This document shows, piece by piece, positions 1 through 10,251 of a stretch of DNA of 64,000 nucleotides. The notes under the pieces were generated by a model. It searched no databases. It had not been told where the DNA came from and saw nothing but the letters and a program-made list of their open reading frames with translations. A program made the position numbers and the translations under genes. Positions within the stretch are counted from its first letter, which is position 1. The number at the start of each line of letters is the position of its first letter. Source of the stretch: Przewalskia tangutica (lineage: Eukaryota > Streptophyta > Magnoliopsida > Solanales > Solanaceae). Where the stretch lies: NCBI GenBank assembly GCA_029844215.1, contig CM056724.1, forward strand, positions 78,449,093 through 78,513,092, written 5' to 3'.

Positions 1-280
1 CTCGCCTGCAGATCGATGCGCGTCTAGCCTCGAACTCTCCGCAGCTCGCATAGGCCAACCTCATAGCCCGCATGAGGTATTCCTCGCATCGAGGTAGCTA
101 CTCCGGCATCGCCCCGACTCGCACCGCGTAGCCACGAAGACCGCATGACCACAAGCGGCCGCAAAACTAACTCGAACTCCGTAGTTCCGCATGGATCCCC
201 GGACCCGCATGAGGTATTCTCGAATCATGGTCCTGCATCGCCGAGTCTACCGCGACGGAGGCGCCTTAACCTCGGAAACA
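1..280 (-). repeat. Subfamily-specific tandem cassette in A 3' LTR
   Basis: Imperfect repeats around GCATGAGGTATTC (near 70 and 205) with intervening CGCAT- and CCGCAT-rich spacers. The same cassette type is seen in the other A LTR (15430-15690), in B (20640-20935) and in E (41880-42150, 47816-48090). The unit length is not clear because copies are eroded. Confidence 0.6.
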
Positions 281-2228
281 AGTCAAGGTGAGTGGTACAA
301 TACCAACATAACTACGAGAGTCAAACAACTTTAAGCAATGGCGGGAAACCCCTTTACACTAACATCACAAGATACTATCACACGTAGCATCCTAGCATGT
401 TTACTTAACAAATCAACAAGAAAGTATTACAAGGCAATCACAAACCAACATAATCAAGTTATATACACAAGGTACTTTCTACTATATGATTAACAAGATC
501 GGTTTTTATCCCCAAAGTACTTCATACATTAACTCTTTAAAAGATACGTTACTTTCACAAAACCACACAATACGTAGTATATGAAAATAGAGTGATTATC
601 TTTTGAAGTAAATCAAAACACTTACCCTTGTAAAATCAAGTAACAACATTATTTTCCAAACGCCCAAGTTTGCCTAATTTCAAATGTTCACGCTTCTTAT
701 TTTAGAAAGGTTTCGTAGTTCATAGTCTTATTCATTTAAGAATATAATTCTCTTTTAAACCATCTGAGAAACATAAGCCTTATATGTGAGTAGGATATTC
801 TTGTTTATAACAATCTTATTACAGCAGCCATGATCTAGGAAATATCATTTTGTCTCATCTTAGCTTCTATGCAGATGGAAGTTTCTACTGGTTTTAATAA
901 TACTTAATCACAAAACATTTCCTTATTAACGCCGCATGGTTTGTCGATACACATTCGATTTCGAACTCAAGAAAACATTCTTAAGCCGTTATACCTAACT
1001 TCCCATAAAGCTAGTATAACTCTTAAGTTTTCAAAACTAAGTATTACTCTTCTTTCAAAATGATTCAAAAATCTTTTGAAATACTTCAAGTTCTTTATTA
1101 TCACATAACCAAACGCTTATAGTTCAAATCGATTACCTTTTAAAACCATAAGTATTTTCTTACATACATAAAGATGTTATAACCAACTTCTCATAAAGCC
1201 GTTATAACACTTTATGTTTTAGACCAATCAAATACATTTAACACACGTGACGCTCACCGTACTACATAGTTACACACATATCATGCTAGAAGAGATAGGA
1301 AGAGGTTCACATACCTCGCGACGATTATCGACTAATAGCAAAACGCCCAAGTACCTCAAACCGCCGGCTACTCCTAAGCCAAGTAGATCGCGCCACGCAT
1401 AGTACTTCCACCTATAAGGCCACAAGGCGTTTATTAACATTTAGGTCTCTTCAGAACATTCTACGTAAAATTCGCAAAGACTCTCCCCGCAACAACGTAA
1501 ATCTCCTCTCTATCTGGCCGGCTACCAAGCCAACCAGGGGGTTATACGCCTAATCCGACGTGCACAATTCTACCTCACGTAAAAGCTACACAAGTCTACT
1601 GTAATACACCCTATGTAATTACATTCAAGACTTTCTTTGAAAAGGTTTCTTATTATTCAGCTTAAGTCAAAAGACATTGCGATAACTACGTTCGATTCTA
1701 TATATAGTATACTTCAACTATATATTCTAACAACATGTAATTTCCAATTACAATAGGGACAAGATAATTACCTCGATAAGCCCATAATTATCCAAGTATA
1801 AAGTCGATCCTGGGCAACGTTTAGCTCCAACTCCGCGCGGTCCAACCCGCTCCAAACCACCCTTAGAAGTTCTAACCAACTTCTACTTAATACTCCAACT
1901 AACTATGGAGATTTTCCTTGTGGTTTTGTGGATGAAGGGAAGTATATAGTATTTACGGCTTTTCAGATAAGTATAACCTTGGAATACTACAAGGTATAAG
2001 GGCCAAGGTATTTTGGGTATAGTAACAATACTTTGAGAGTATTTCTACCAAGTGGGTGTATTTATACGAGACAACACCACAAGGGGTGTATACCTCGCCA
2101 ACCCCACTCAGAGTGGGGTACTTCGGCCAAGGCCTCACGAGGGAGGGGTGTTGGACGAACACCACAAGAGAGGAAGGGATTTTAGACTTAGCACAATTTT
2201 GGATGAAGAAGTTCATCAAAGGGAGGGG

Positions 2229-2420
2229 TATTTATAGTCAAGCCATGGCTAACCAATGGCCAAGATCAAGCTAAGTGTGGTGCAAGTGTAGGCCAAGATC
2301 ATGCCAAGTGCACCTTATCCATCTACCACAAAATATCCTACCTACTACTTGACAAAAATGTCAAGGAATTCCCCCTTTACCGCCCCACACTCCACCAATG
2401 AGAGGTGCCAAGTGGCGCTC
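2229..2420 (-). promoter_or_regulatory. Promoter of A 3' LTR: TATA box and upstream palindrome
   Basis: CTATAAATA on the minus strand at 2229-2237. A palindrome at 2402-2420 (arms GAGGTGCCA and TGGCGCTC, spacer AG) lies about 165 bp upstream in transcription sense. The better-preserved copy is in the 5' LTR at 17702-17897. Confidence 0.6.
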
Positions 2421-2633
2421 TTGTTGGTCCAACACGCTTCGCCTCTCGGAAAAATCCGCAAAAATTAAAAATGACATAGCCGAATTTACCCTACGCGAGT
2501 TGTAAAACGTTTCGTCGAAAAACGACTCTAACCGGTGTTGTGCACAAAAATAATTTCGGCCAAGCACTTTAAGGCACAAACTTTTCTACGTACGTCCTTA
2601 CGTACATACTCTGGAAATACGGGGTATAACATT

Positions 2634-2666
2634 CTCCCCTCCTTAGAAACATTCGTCCCGAATGTT
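2634..2666 (-). promoter_or_regulatory. Polypurine tract and adjoining hairpin of element A
   Basis: Minus strand reads AACATTCG, GGA, CGAATGTT (an 8-bp perfect inverted repeat, 2648-2666) followed by AAGGAGGGGAG and then the LTR at 2631. The purine run is the expected plus-strand primer for reverse transcription. The hairpin recurs at the same place in C, int2, E and int3. Confidence 0.85.
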
Positions 2667-4229
2667 CCTTATAAGTCTCAAACCAAACGTGCGCCAAGAT
2701 AGTCTTCACTACTATACTTACGAACAATCTCGCCACAATCGCCACAACAACACCTGCGCAAAATACTTACATCCAAGTCCACGAGGAAACACCTCTAACA
2801 TCACAAACGCTCCCATCCAAGGGTCTAAAATATAATTCCTTCGCACTTTCTCCATACAAAAGAAATGGTCACATCTTTGCTCGCAATACATGCTCGCTTC
2901 TCCCTTTACTCGTCGTGATACCACTTTTGTCACTTTGCCGCGAGGTTCTAGTGTCACTCCGGCGACCTAACAAATGGTACCGCCGCATGCGATCCCCGAG
3001 GTCGTCAGACACTCGAACTCTTACCACATTTAAGCATCGCTTCAGCTTCCAAAACTCGGTTACTATCTCTAACGTGGTCATCATTAATCGGGAACACTAC
3101 GGATGGATCTCCGATACTTTCCCGATCATAACAATACGAATATCGACATACCGCTTCCTAAGTCGGACGGCAAATGCTAACATATAGGCAACCCGCCTAT
3201 TCTTCACATGAACTCGTGCGGCCCAAAGTAACTCGGGCTAAGTTCCTCTGTTTTCCAAAACTCGTCACACCCAACCCGGTGGTACTTTCAAGAAGACCGA
3301 CCGTCCAACTCGAACTCTAAGCGTCGCCGCCGATTATCCGCACGATTTCTCCGATTGCCGTAACCTCTTCTAGACAAGTTTTACCCTATCCACGGTCTGG
3401 AACAAGCTCAACCAACTATCTCAATCTTGCCAACATCGAACCAATCGACCGGCGACTTACACATCCGCCCCCCACAAGGCTTCATAAGGCGACATCCGAA
3501 CACAGAAATGGTAGCTTAAACACTCCTCCACAGAGACAACAATCCTCACAACTACCCTCAAATCCACACACCGCCCAGGCGAATGCGGTCGAGACTCACC
3601 GAGTTCTTAACCTGTTTGGTAAAACTTCCAAAACAAAACAGCCGCACTGGCTCCATCGTCATCATAAGGTGAAGGTAGGCACCCCGCAGCCTTACAACCT
3701 TTACGATAAATCAACACCGCCGAGTAAGCGGTCTTTGCTAAGACAAGATGGCCGACCTCCTCGCCCGACCATCGGTCGAATCGCATCCACGAACTCGTCT
3801 GTTGGTTAACTAAACTTGGGCCTAACACCTCATAACCCTAACCCAAAGCGGACCACCACAAACTGACCCACCACCATACGGGCCGCGGTTGACCCGCAAC
3901 GTGGCCTCAACCCGACCCGCAACGCGCAAGACATTAGCTCCCAGAACCTGAAAACTCTCACAAATAACATTAAGAAAAACTAGAGGTCTTCTTAGCTCAA
4001 CTACCATCTTTCATTCAACACAACTCAGGGACTAATCCCACAAACATAGCTCACGTGCACTATGCACTCCTATAAGAGTCAAACATAAACATACGTCTTT
4101 TACTCGAGATGGCCTTACCTCTAAGGTCTTCACGTATAATGCTCTAAGGCTTACGTTTTCTCTAGAGGGTTAAGGATATATCTATATTCTTCGCTTCACT
4201 CCCTTAGTCGTTCTAATCAAACCTCGCCT
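2667..4229 (-). other. Noncoding 3' internal region of element A
   Basis: About 1.5 kb between the gag remnant and the polypurine tract, with no reading frame resembling pol. Parts match the 3' internal region of the other gag-only copies, for example the segment about GTTCGTGGAT...TTCGACCAG. It marks where pol has been lost or replaced. Confidence 0.55.
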
Positions 4230-4994
4230 GCAGGCGCATAGCTAAGGAAGATGACGAACTACCCACCGATCCTGAAGGCTAAGTCCTCCTACAAGGACAC
4301 TCTTTCGACATCAGACCCTGACGGTCGTAGGTACAACAAGTACCAACTAAAAGACGACATTCCCCGGGATGACGTCTGTCACACTGTGAATACCGAGGGA
4401 ACACTGAATCCGGCTGGCTGGAACCTACGAGTCGTGGAACCTAAGCTCGAGCTCTGACCAACTCCTGCATACCCCGAACGTCCTGAACCCCGTGGAGGAC
4501 CTCTCTGCACTGGTGGATGTGCAAATCTAATCCGCTGGTGAGGTGACTCGCCTCGAAAGTTACCAAAGGACCTTGCTGCTCTGGCCCTCTTCTGCTGTCC
4601 TTCGTTAACCCGTTGATCTCTACGTTTCTTGGCCTGTTGCGCATAAGCCCGTACACAGGCCATGCTCAAGCCTAACTGAAGAATTACTCTTGTACAACCC
4701 TCTCTTAGATAGTCATCAAGACTCGCGGTACATCGGTATACTCTCTCGTAGCCAAATCCATAGCTAGTAATGTGGTCGCTTTCTGCAATCTAAATTCATC
4801 GTTTCGTGGCCGCGAAGGTTCAAATATCATGGCGCAGAGGGAATCGCCGCCTGCTAAACTCTCTGGGCCGTGACGTAACATAACTCCCGAATGAAATACC
4901 ACCTGTGATGATTGGGCTGTGCCCTCGTAACCCTCGAACTCTACTCGCAGCCTCCTTTCGCCGCCTCCCGGGCGGGTTTGCCTACGCGAGGCAT
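4230..4994 (-). pseudogene. gag: Degenerate gag of element A, capsid core missing
   Basis: Structural polyprotein remnant. The start (4994) has the family N-terminus MPRVGKPAR, but a stop follows after 17 codons in this frame. Further on, in shifted frames, gag-like sequence recurs: a DDYL...LS-M stretch, a basic region, SFGNFRGE (about 4510-4580), and a zinc knuckle (4297-4383) reading CDRRHPGEC...CPC with several ligands damaged. Compared with H and B, about 150 residues of the central capsid domain (the DFLSCSPPEFYGS to REYNVEFDSLARYV stretch) are absent. Elements C and E lack the same core, so the loss may be ancestral to this group. The frameshifts may partly be sequence error at CHG sites. 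It would not make functional Gag as read. Confidence 0.7.
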
Positions 4995-5099
4995 AACGGT
5001 AGTGGAAAGAAATACGTGAGAGGTCCAACTTACAACATTTCTAAGGCACGATCTGAGTGAGAAGAATAGAAACCAATCCAAAATATCCTATAGCCTCAT

Positions 5100-5134
5100 G
5101 ATTATTGGTGTGGGTCACAACACACCGATAATCA
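5100..5134 (-). promoter_or_regulatory. Leader hairpin of element A (candidate dimerisation signal)
   Basis: Stem GATTATCGGTGTG with CACACCAATAATC in minus sense, so the variable pair is G-C as in E. The loop reads TTGTGACC, so the palindromic GTGCAC seen in other copies is damaged here. Confidence 0.55.
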
Positions 5135-5176
5135 AGACTTCATCGATACTGGTCAGACACTTTCCGAGGATTAACT

Positions 5177-5188
5177 GCTCTGATACCA
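5177..5188 (-). promoter_or_regulatory. Primer-binding site of element A
   Basis: Minus strand TGGTATCAGAGC, complementary to the 3' end of plant initiator-Met tRNA, four bases downstream of the LTR end (TGACA at 5193-5197). Confidence 0.92.
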
Positions 5189-5192
5189 CTTT

Positions 5193-5528
5193 TGTCACGA
5201 CCCGAACCCGGGCCCGTGACTGGTGCCTTACCCCGGGCACCCTAGTGATACAACATCAGAGTAATCAGCGGAACATAAAACAATAACATGAAACCAATGC
5301 AATAAGACAGTGAAATAAGAAGACAGGCTAACCCAAAAACGGTTACCTTCATAATATATAACAATTTGAACAGTTACATCCCTTTCTACAACTCTGCCCA
5401 CAACAGTACTACAGACCTCTAAGAATGATACGACAACAATGGCGGGACAGGGCCCCGCCAAACCCCTGAATGTAAACACCTACTACGACAGGGGACTATA
5501 CCACTGATAAGCCTCCGGAGAAACGGAG
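5193..5528 (-). mobile_element. 5' LTR of element A, primer-site-proximal segment
   Basis: Minus-strand LTR 3' end (GTGACA at 5193). The sequence runs into element C at 5528/5529 and resumes at 14954; homologous unbroken LTRs (for example 21956-21990) show the two parts are contiguous. Confidence 0.92.
5524..5528. repeat. Target-site duplication of element C, left copy
   Basis: CGGAG immediately before the TG of element C; the identical 5-mer is at 14954-14958. Five bases is the usual duplication for Ty3/gypsy integrases. Confidence 0.95.
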
Positions 5529-5730
5529 TGTTATACCCCGTATTTCCAGAGTATGTACGTGAGGGCGTACGTATGCAATTTGAGCCTTAAAGTTAGGCAA
5601 GTTTCGAATTTGTGCATAACTACCTAAAGGAGTCGTTTTTCACAAACGCTTTCCACGCTTTTGTAGGAAAATTCGCTATGTCATTAATAATTTTATGGAT
5701 TTTTACGAGAGAAACATTTTGGACCAACGA

Positions 5731-5954
5731 GAGGGCGACACTTGTCACCCTCTAATTGGAAGGAGTGGACGGACGAAATGGGCATTGTTGGCACGTTTTT
5801 TGTGCCTTCTCCTTAGTCAAGGAGTTGGTAGGATATTTTGTGTGGAAGATGAGAAAGTGGGACCCAAAAACACATGGCTTAATCTTTACCTTACACTTGC
5901 ATGGCACTTGTCTTCATCTTGGCCATTGGTTGGCCTTCACTTGACCTATAAATA
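5731..5954 (+). promoter_or_regulatory. Promoter of C 5' LTR: palindrome and TATA box
   Basis: Inverted repeat with arms GAGGGCGACA and TGTCACCCTC separated by CT (5731-5752), then CTATAAATA at 5946-5954. Transcription of the element should start some 30 bp past the TATA box. The palindrome may be a dimeric factor site; that is inference. Confidence 0.7.
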
Positions 5955-6689
5955 CCCCTCTAAGTTGAAGACTTTCTTCATCCTCACTTGAGCAATCTAC
6001 CTAAGTCTCAAACACTCCTCTCCTCTTGATCTCTCGTCCACCACACCCTCCCCTTGAGGCCCTTTGGCCGAGAGCTTCCCTCTCCCCTTTGTAGTAAAGC
6101 AATGGGTACCCCTAGCCTAGTTGTCTCGTATACATACCCCTTGTTGTGGTATAGAAATACTCTCCTAGTATTGTTATAATGTCCAAATACCTTGGCCCAA
6201 ATACCTTGTAGTATTCCCGAGGTTACAATTATACAAGCCCAGAAAATACCATTATACTTTCCCTCAGTCACTAAAACGAAACCCTAAGTAAATCTTCACC
6301 CGTAGTTGAAGTTATAAGTAGAAGTTGGTTAGAACTTCTAAGGGTTGGTTGGAGGCCGGAGCGCGCGAGTAGAGCTAAACCTTGCTCAGGATCGACTTAT
6401 AAACTCTGACAATTTTGGGCTTATCGAGGTAAACATTCTTGACCTTACATTGTAATTGGAAATTACAGGTTGTAGGAGTATATGGTTAAGTATACTATAT
6501 ATAGAACTGAACATAGTTGTGCGGCAATGTCTTTTGACTTAAGCCTGAATAATACTTACGGCAATGTCTTGCGACTTAAGCCTGAATTTAAAGAAGAGAA
6601 CTGAACTGTAATTACATAGGATTGTATTACAGTAGACTTGTGTAGCATTACTGTGAGTAGAATTGTACACGTCCGGATAGACGTGCAAA

Positions 6690-6766
6690 CCCCCCCCCCC
6701 CCTGGTTGGCTTGGTAGCCGACCTCGATAAAGGAGGAGATTTACGCTGTTGCGGGGGGGGGGGGGG
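6690..6766 (+). repeat. C-run and G-run pair in C 5' LTR
   Basis: Thirteen C (6690-6702) and fourteen G (6753-6766), 50 bases apart. The same pair is much shorter in other copies (for example near 12466 and 12515, and near 61163 and 61218), so length is variable or poorly sequenced. The runs could pair as a long hairpin. Confidence 0.8.
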
Positions 6767-7032
6767 AGGTGCTGCCGAATTTTCTGTAGAATGTTCTACA
6801 TTGAGCTCTAGATGTTAATAGGCGCCTTGTGGCCTCTATAGGTTGAAGTACTACGTGTGGTGCGATCTACGTGGCTTAAGGAGTAGCCGACGGTTTGAAG
6901 TACTTGGAGCGTTTTGCTATTACCAGACTGCGTCGCGAGGTATGTGAACCTCTTCCTATCTTTCTAGCATGATATGTGTATAACTATGTAGTACGCAGAC
7001 GCATGTGCTAAATGTATTTGATTGGTTTAAAA

Positions 7033-7080
7033 CATAAAGTTATAACGCTTTTATGGGAAGTGGGTTATAACGACTTTATG
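7033..7080 (+). repeat. AT-rich long hairpin 1 in C 5' LTR
   Basis: Arms CATAAAG/TTATAAC (7033-7046) and GTTATAAC-G-ACTTTATG (7064-7080). The full version is in A at 16586-16635: CATAAAGT, C, GTTATAAC pairing with GTTATAAC, ACTTTATG. Confidence 0.75.
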
Positions 7081-7760
7081 TAGATAAGAAAAGCCTTGTG
7101 ATTGTTAAAAGGTAACTGATTTGACTTATAACTGACTTGATGTGTGATAATAAAGAACTTGAAGTCTTTCGTTAAGAAACCCTTTTTGAAAGAAGAGTAA
7201 TACTTGGTTTTGAGAACTTAAGAGTTATACTAGCTTTATGGGAAGTTAGGTATAACGTCTAAAAGAGATAAAAAGAATGGCTATTTGATCTTAGAAGTTA
7301 AGAGACTTGATCTTATAAGATAAGAGACTTAACTTAATTAAATTGATTTGAAAGTTGTAAGATGTGTGAAACCTCATTCGTGAGTAATGAGTACTTGGTT
7401 TTTGAAGGGAATAATGTTTACCGATTTGGAAATCGAATGTATCGACAAACCAACTGCGGCGTTAATAAAGGAAAATGTATTGAATAATTAAGTATTATTA
7501 AAACCAAGAAACCTCCATCCGCATGTAAGCTAAGATGAGACAAAATGATATTACATTTTCTAGATCATGGCTGCTTAATAAGGTTGATTATGAACAAGAA
7601 TAACCTACTCGCCTATGGCATATGTTACTCAATTGTTTTAAAAGAGATTAAGACATTGAACTATGAAACGTTCCTAAAAAGAGACTTGTGTAATTGAAAT
7701 TAGGCAAACTGGAACTTTAGGGAAAAGAAAGGCATTGTGTTATCTTAAAATGGTTTAAAA

Positions 7761-7810
7761 CATAACGTGTTATAACAGCCTTATGGGAAGTTGGTTATAA
7801 CGACGTTATG
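7761..7810 (+). repeat. AT-rich long hairpin 2 in C 5' LTR
   Basis: Arms CATAACGT-GTTATAAC (7761-7776) and GTTATAAC-G-ACGTTATG (7794-7810): 16 base pairs with one bulge. Compared with hairpin 1 the outer arm changes from CATAAAGT to CATAACGT and the partner changes from ACTTTATG to ACGTTATG, so pairing is kept. Confidence 0.8.
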
Positions 7811-8103
7811 AAAACAAAAGAAGGTTTTATCACTGGTTTTAATGTGGTAACTTGACTTTAAAAAAAGAGAAGTGTTTTGGTCTAAAAAGAAGGAATGGTG
7901 TTGCCTTAATTTGGTTTTAAAAAGGATAGTATGGAAGTTGTTTTGGGTTACTTAAAAGATATAAGTCACTATATTTTATACTACGAGTATCGGGTGACTT
8001 TTACAAAAGGGAATGGATCTTTAAAAGGAACTTAACATACGTAGTACTTTAGGATTAAAACCCGGACTTTGGCATAAATTGAAAGTACCTTGAGTTGTGT
8101 ATA

Positions 8104-8178
8104 ACTTGCCTATGCTTGTTGTTGTGTAACTTGCCTATGCTTGTTGTTGTGTGACTTGCCTATGCTTGTTGTGATAGC
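8104..8178 (+). repeat. 25-bp minisatellite, three copies
   Basis: ACTTGCCTATGCTTGTTG repeats begin at 8104, 8129 and 8154. The same unit with varied copy number occurs in all LTRs (for example 27187-27260, 36018-36105, and minus copies 22690-22745). Confidence 0.85.
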
Positions 8179-8329
8179 CTTTGTCGTGCAAGAATTGTGT
8201 TCTATATTACCGTCCCTCGATGGAGGCGGTTGACTCGTGGAGGACTTACTTGGGCGCACGGCAGCGACGAGAACTCCACTGCACGCCTCGCTGACGATTG
8301 TTCCATGGACTAGCTCTCCATGAGGTTTA

Positions 8330-8545
8330 CTGATTCGGCCTTGGTATCTGGTGGTCGGGTTTCGTACTTGCCCCGTCTCGTGGTGATTCGCCGTACACAG
8401 TAGTTAGCCCTCGACTTGCCCCGCTCAGTAGTGACGAAGTCTCGTGATACGACTCGTACTGGTGGTCACCGTGATTGCTTGCCGCCCACGTGACCGCCTC
8501 GTATCCGTAGTCGGCTCGCACTTGCCCCGTGTCGCCTTCGTGGTT
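8330..8545 (+). repeat. Subfamily cassette in C 5' LTR, units of about 50-70 bp
   Basis: Repeats built on CCTTGGTATCTGGTGGTCGG plus a CACTTGCCCCG block. Better preserved in the 3' LTR (14046-14276). Only element C has this unit in the window. Confidence 0.75.
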
Positions 8546-9229
8546 TGGTTGTATTGTATTGGTATTACGGCTTTGGCATCGTAGGACTTGGTGTTCAAGT
8601 GTACTTCGATGTTATCATATCATGCATCGCCGGCAGCTGGCGGAAGGTATTCCACGCATGGTGATGTTGTGGCGTGAGACCGACTTGATATAATCTGTTA
8701 TATGAGTGTAATCGTAGTTTGGTTTCATACATGTCTCCCGCTTTATATAGACTATTATGATTTCATTTACGATTTTCTGATTTCACATACTTAGTACTGT
8801 TATCGACTCCTTCTGGCTTGACCTCACGCCGTGCAGCAGTAAGTACATCGGCTGTCGATCCCCGCTTTTAGGATCACCTTTCAGCGTATTGGGAAGCTCC
8901 GTTCCTTCGGAGGCTTATCTTTGGTATGTTACCCTGATGTCTGTAGGTTCTTGTACAGTCAGGGGTATGGCGGGGCCCTGTCCCGTCATAGTTGTTGTAT
9001 AAATCTTAGAGGTCCAGAGTAACCGCGGTTGTGGTCAGAAGGATCAGAATCGCTCAAATGTCTTTATATATATATGTTGAAAGGCAAATCGCTTTTTGGT
9101 TGCTTATTTATAATATCTCTCATTTCATGTTCATGTTTTATTTTCCGCTGATTTTCTCTGATGATTGTATCACTAGGGTGCCCGGGGTAAGGCACCAGTC
9201 ACGGGCCCGGGTTCGGGTCGTGACAAAAG

Positions 9230-9241
9230 TGGTATCAGAGC
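9230..9241 (+). promoter_or_regulatory. Primer-binding site of element C
   Basis: TGGTATCAGAGC, complementary to initiator-Met tRNA, four bases after the LTR end. Confidence 0.95.
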
Positions 9242-9286
9242 AGTTAGTCCTCGGAAAGTGTCTACAGACCGTGTCTAGTAGAGTCT

Positions 9287-9322
9287 TGATTATCGATGTG
9301 TTGTGCACCACATCTATAATCA
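9287..9322 (+). promoter_or_regulatory. Leader hairpin of element C (candidate dimerisation signal)
   Basis: Left arm TGATTATCGATGTG (9287-9300), loop TTGTGCAC, right arm CACATCTATAATCA (9309-9322); 13 of 14 positions pair. The loop carries the self-complementary hexamer GTGCAC (9303-9308). It lies between primer site and gag start, where retroviral and Ty3-type packaging signals sit. A dimerisation role is inference. Confidence 0.7.
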
Positions 9323-9432
9323 GGAGGCTGCAGGACATTTAGGATTGGTTTCCATTTCTTCTCATTCTGAGATCGTGCCTTAGAGCTGTGTGATAAGTTG
9401 GACCCCTCTGACGTATCTCGTTTCTACCAGTT

Positions 9433-10251
9433 ATGCCTCCGCGCAAGGCAACAGCCGCCCAGAAGGGCAAAGGAGTAGCAGGAGCTACTAGTCAGACTCC
9501 GAGAGTTGATAAGGCTTGTGTCCAGGGTATACCAGATGATGTACCACAGTCGGCGAGTTCTTCTGCGCCAGGTTTTGAGACCACAGCACCAGAGCCTACA
9601 GTTTCTCAGTTAGGGGAAGACTTTAGGGTCATGAAGGAAGCCATTATGTTATTGACCAAGATAGCAGTGCTACAGTTTCCTCAGCAGGAGGTTATTCGGC
9701 CAGTACAGACAGGTGTACAGAGAGTAGAGGGCCAACGCGGAGATCTGCGTAAGAGGGCTAGACCAGTTGGTTATCCCGGTGAGTTTTTGGATGAGCTGCC
9801 TCAGCAGCGAGTGAGATATTCGTCCCCGCCTACCCAGTACATACCCCCGCAGCTCACAGGTGGGAGATTTGATCCCACAAGGTATTTAGGAGCCGGTCCG
9901 AGCTCCAGGGGTCGAGGTTCTCATAGGAGCAGGGGATTTTCTCAGTCGAGGCCACTTATTCCTCAGTGTTTCCATTGTTGTAAGCGTCATTTGGGGAAAT
10001 GCCGTCTTGGCACAGGTGTTTGTTATTGTGGCCGTCCGGGCCATATACTGAGGGTATGTCCTTTTAGAAGGGGCACCGGTGAGGTGGCTCAGTCTATGAG
10101 GCCGATGGTTGGTTCCCTTTCCTCCACAGCTGTACGTTCCCCAGGGCAGGGTGTTCAGATGTTAGCCAGCCGTGGTAGAGGTCAGGGTGGAGTCTATAGT
10201 TCTGGCGGTCCTTCGAACCGCATAGATGACGCGACCATCAAGTGTGATTAG
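9433..10251 (+). CDS. gag: Capsid-less Gag-like protein of element C (272 aa)
   Basis: The only undamaged gag-type frame here. It starts with the family N-terminus MPPRKATAAQKGKG at the conserved ATG, 191 bases after the primer site, and ends at TAG. Residues 1-60 are Pro/Ser/Ala-rich; 60-82 could be a short helix (GEDFRVMKEAIMLLTKIAVL); 96-175 are Arg/Gly/Ser-rich; 179-209 are the zinc knuckle, CFHCCKRHLGKC then CYCGRPGHILRVC. The second knuckle has one residue between its first two Cys instead of the canonical two. The whole capsid core found in H, B and int1 (about 180 residues) is missing, yet the frame stays open through the join. A nucleocapsid-like RNA-binding protein could be made, but not a capsid shell, so particles would have to come from another element. 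It could also be a decayed deletion copy that happens to be open. Confidence 0.8.
   Translation: MPPRKATAAQKGKGVAGATSQTPRVDKACVQGIPDDVPQSASSSAPGFETTAPEPTVSQLGEDFRVMKEAIMLLTKIAVLQFPQQEVIRPVQTGVQRVEGQRGDLRKRARPVGYPGEFLDELPQQRVRYSSPPTQYIPPQLTGGRFDPTRYLGAGPSSRGRGSHRSRGFSQSRPLIPQCFHCCKRHLGKCRLGTGVCYCGRPGHILRVCPFRRGTGEVAQSMRPMVGSLSSTAVRSPGQGVQMLASRGRGQGGVYSSGGPSNRIDDATIKCD

Larger units (their letters stand above)
1..2631 (-). mobile_element. 3' LTR of element A, truncated by window edge
   Basis: Reading minus, the LTR opens at 2631 with TGTTATACC directly after the polypurine tract. It matches the 5' LTR segment 15430-18101 in the same order: promoter, AT-rich middle, repeat cassette. The terminal roughly 0.8-0.9 kb is outside the window. 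Confidence 0.9.
5529..9225 (+). mobile_element. 5' LTR of element C
   Basis: TGTTATACC at 5529 to GTGACA ending at 9225 (3697 bp). In order: promoter (5731-5954), C-run/G-run pair (6690-6766), paired AT-rich hairpins (7033-7080, 7761-7810), 25-bp minisatellite (8104-8178), subfamily cassette (8330-8545), structured 3' segment (about 8812-8990, eroded here). Confidence 0.95.

Noticed and set aside
9230..9245. Possible tRNA gene because of the initiator-Met match
   Set aside because: Only the 3'-end complement is present; there is no cloverleaf. It is a primer-binding site.
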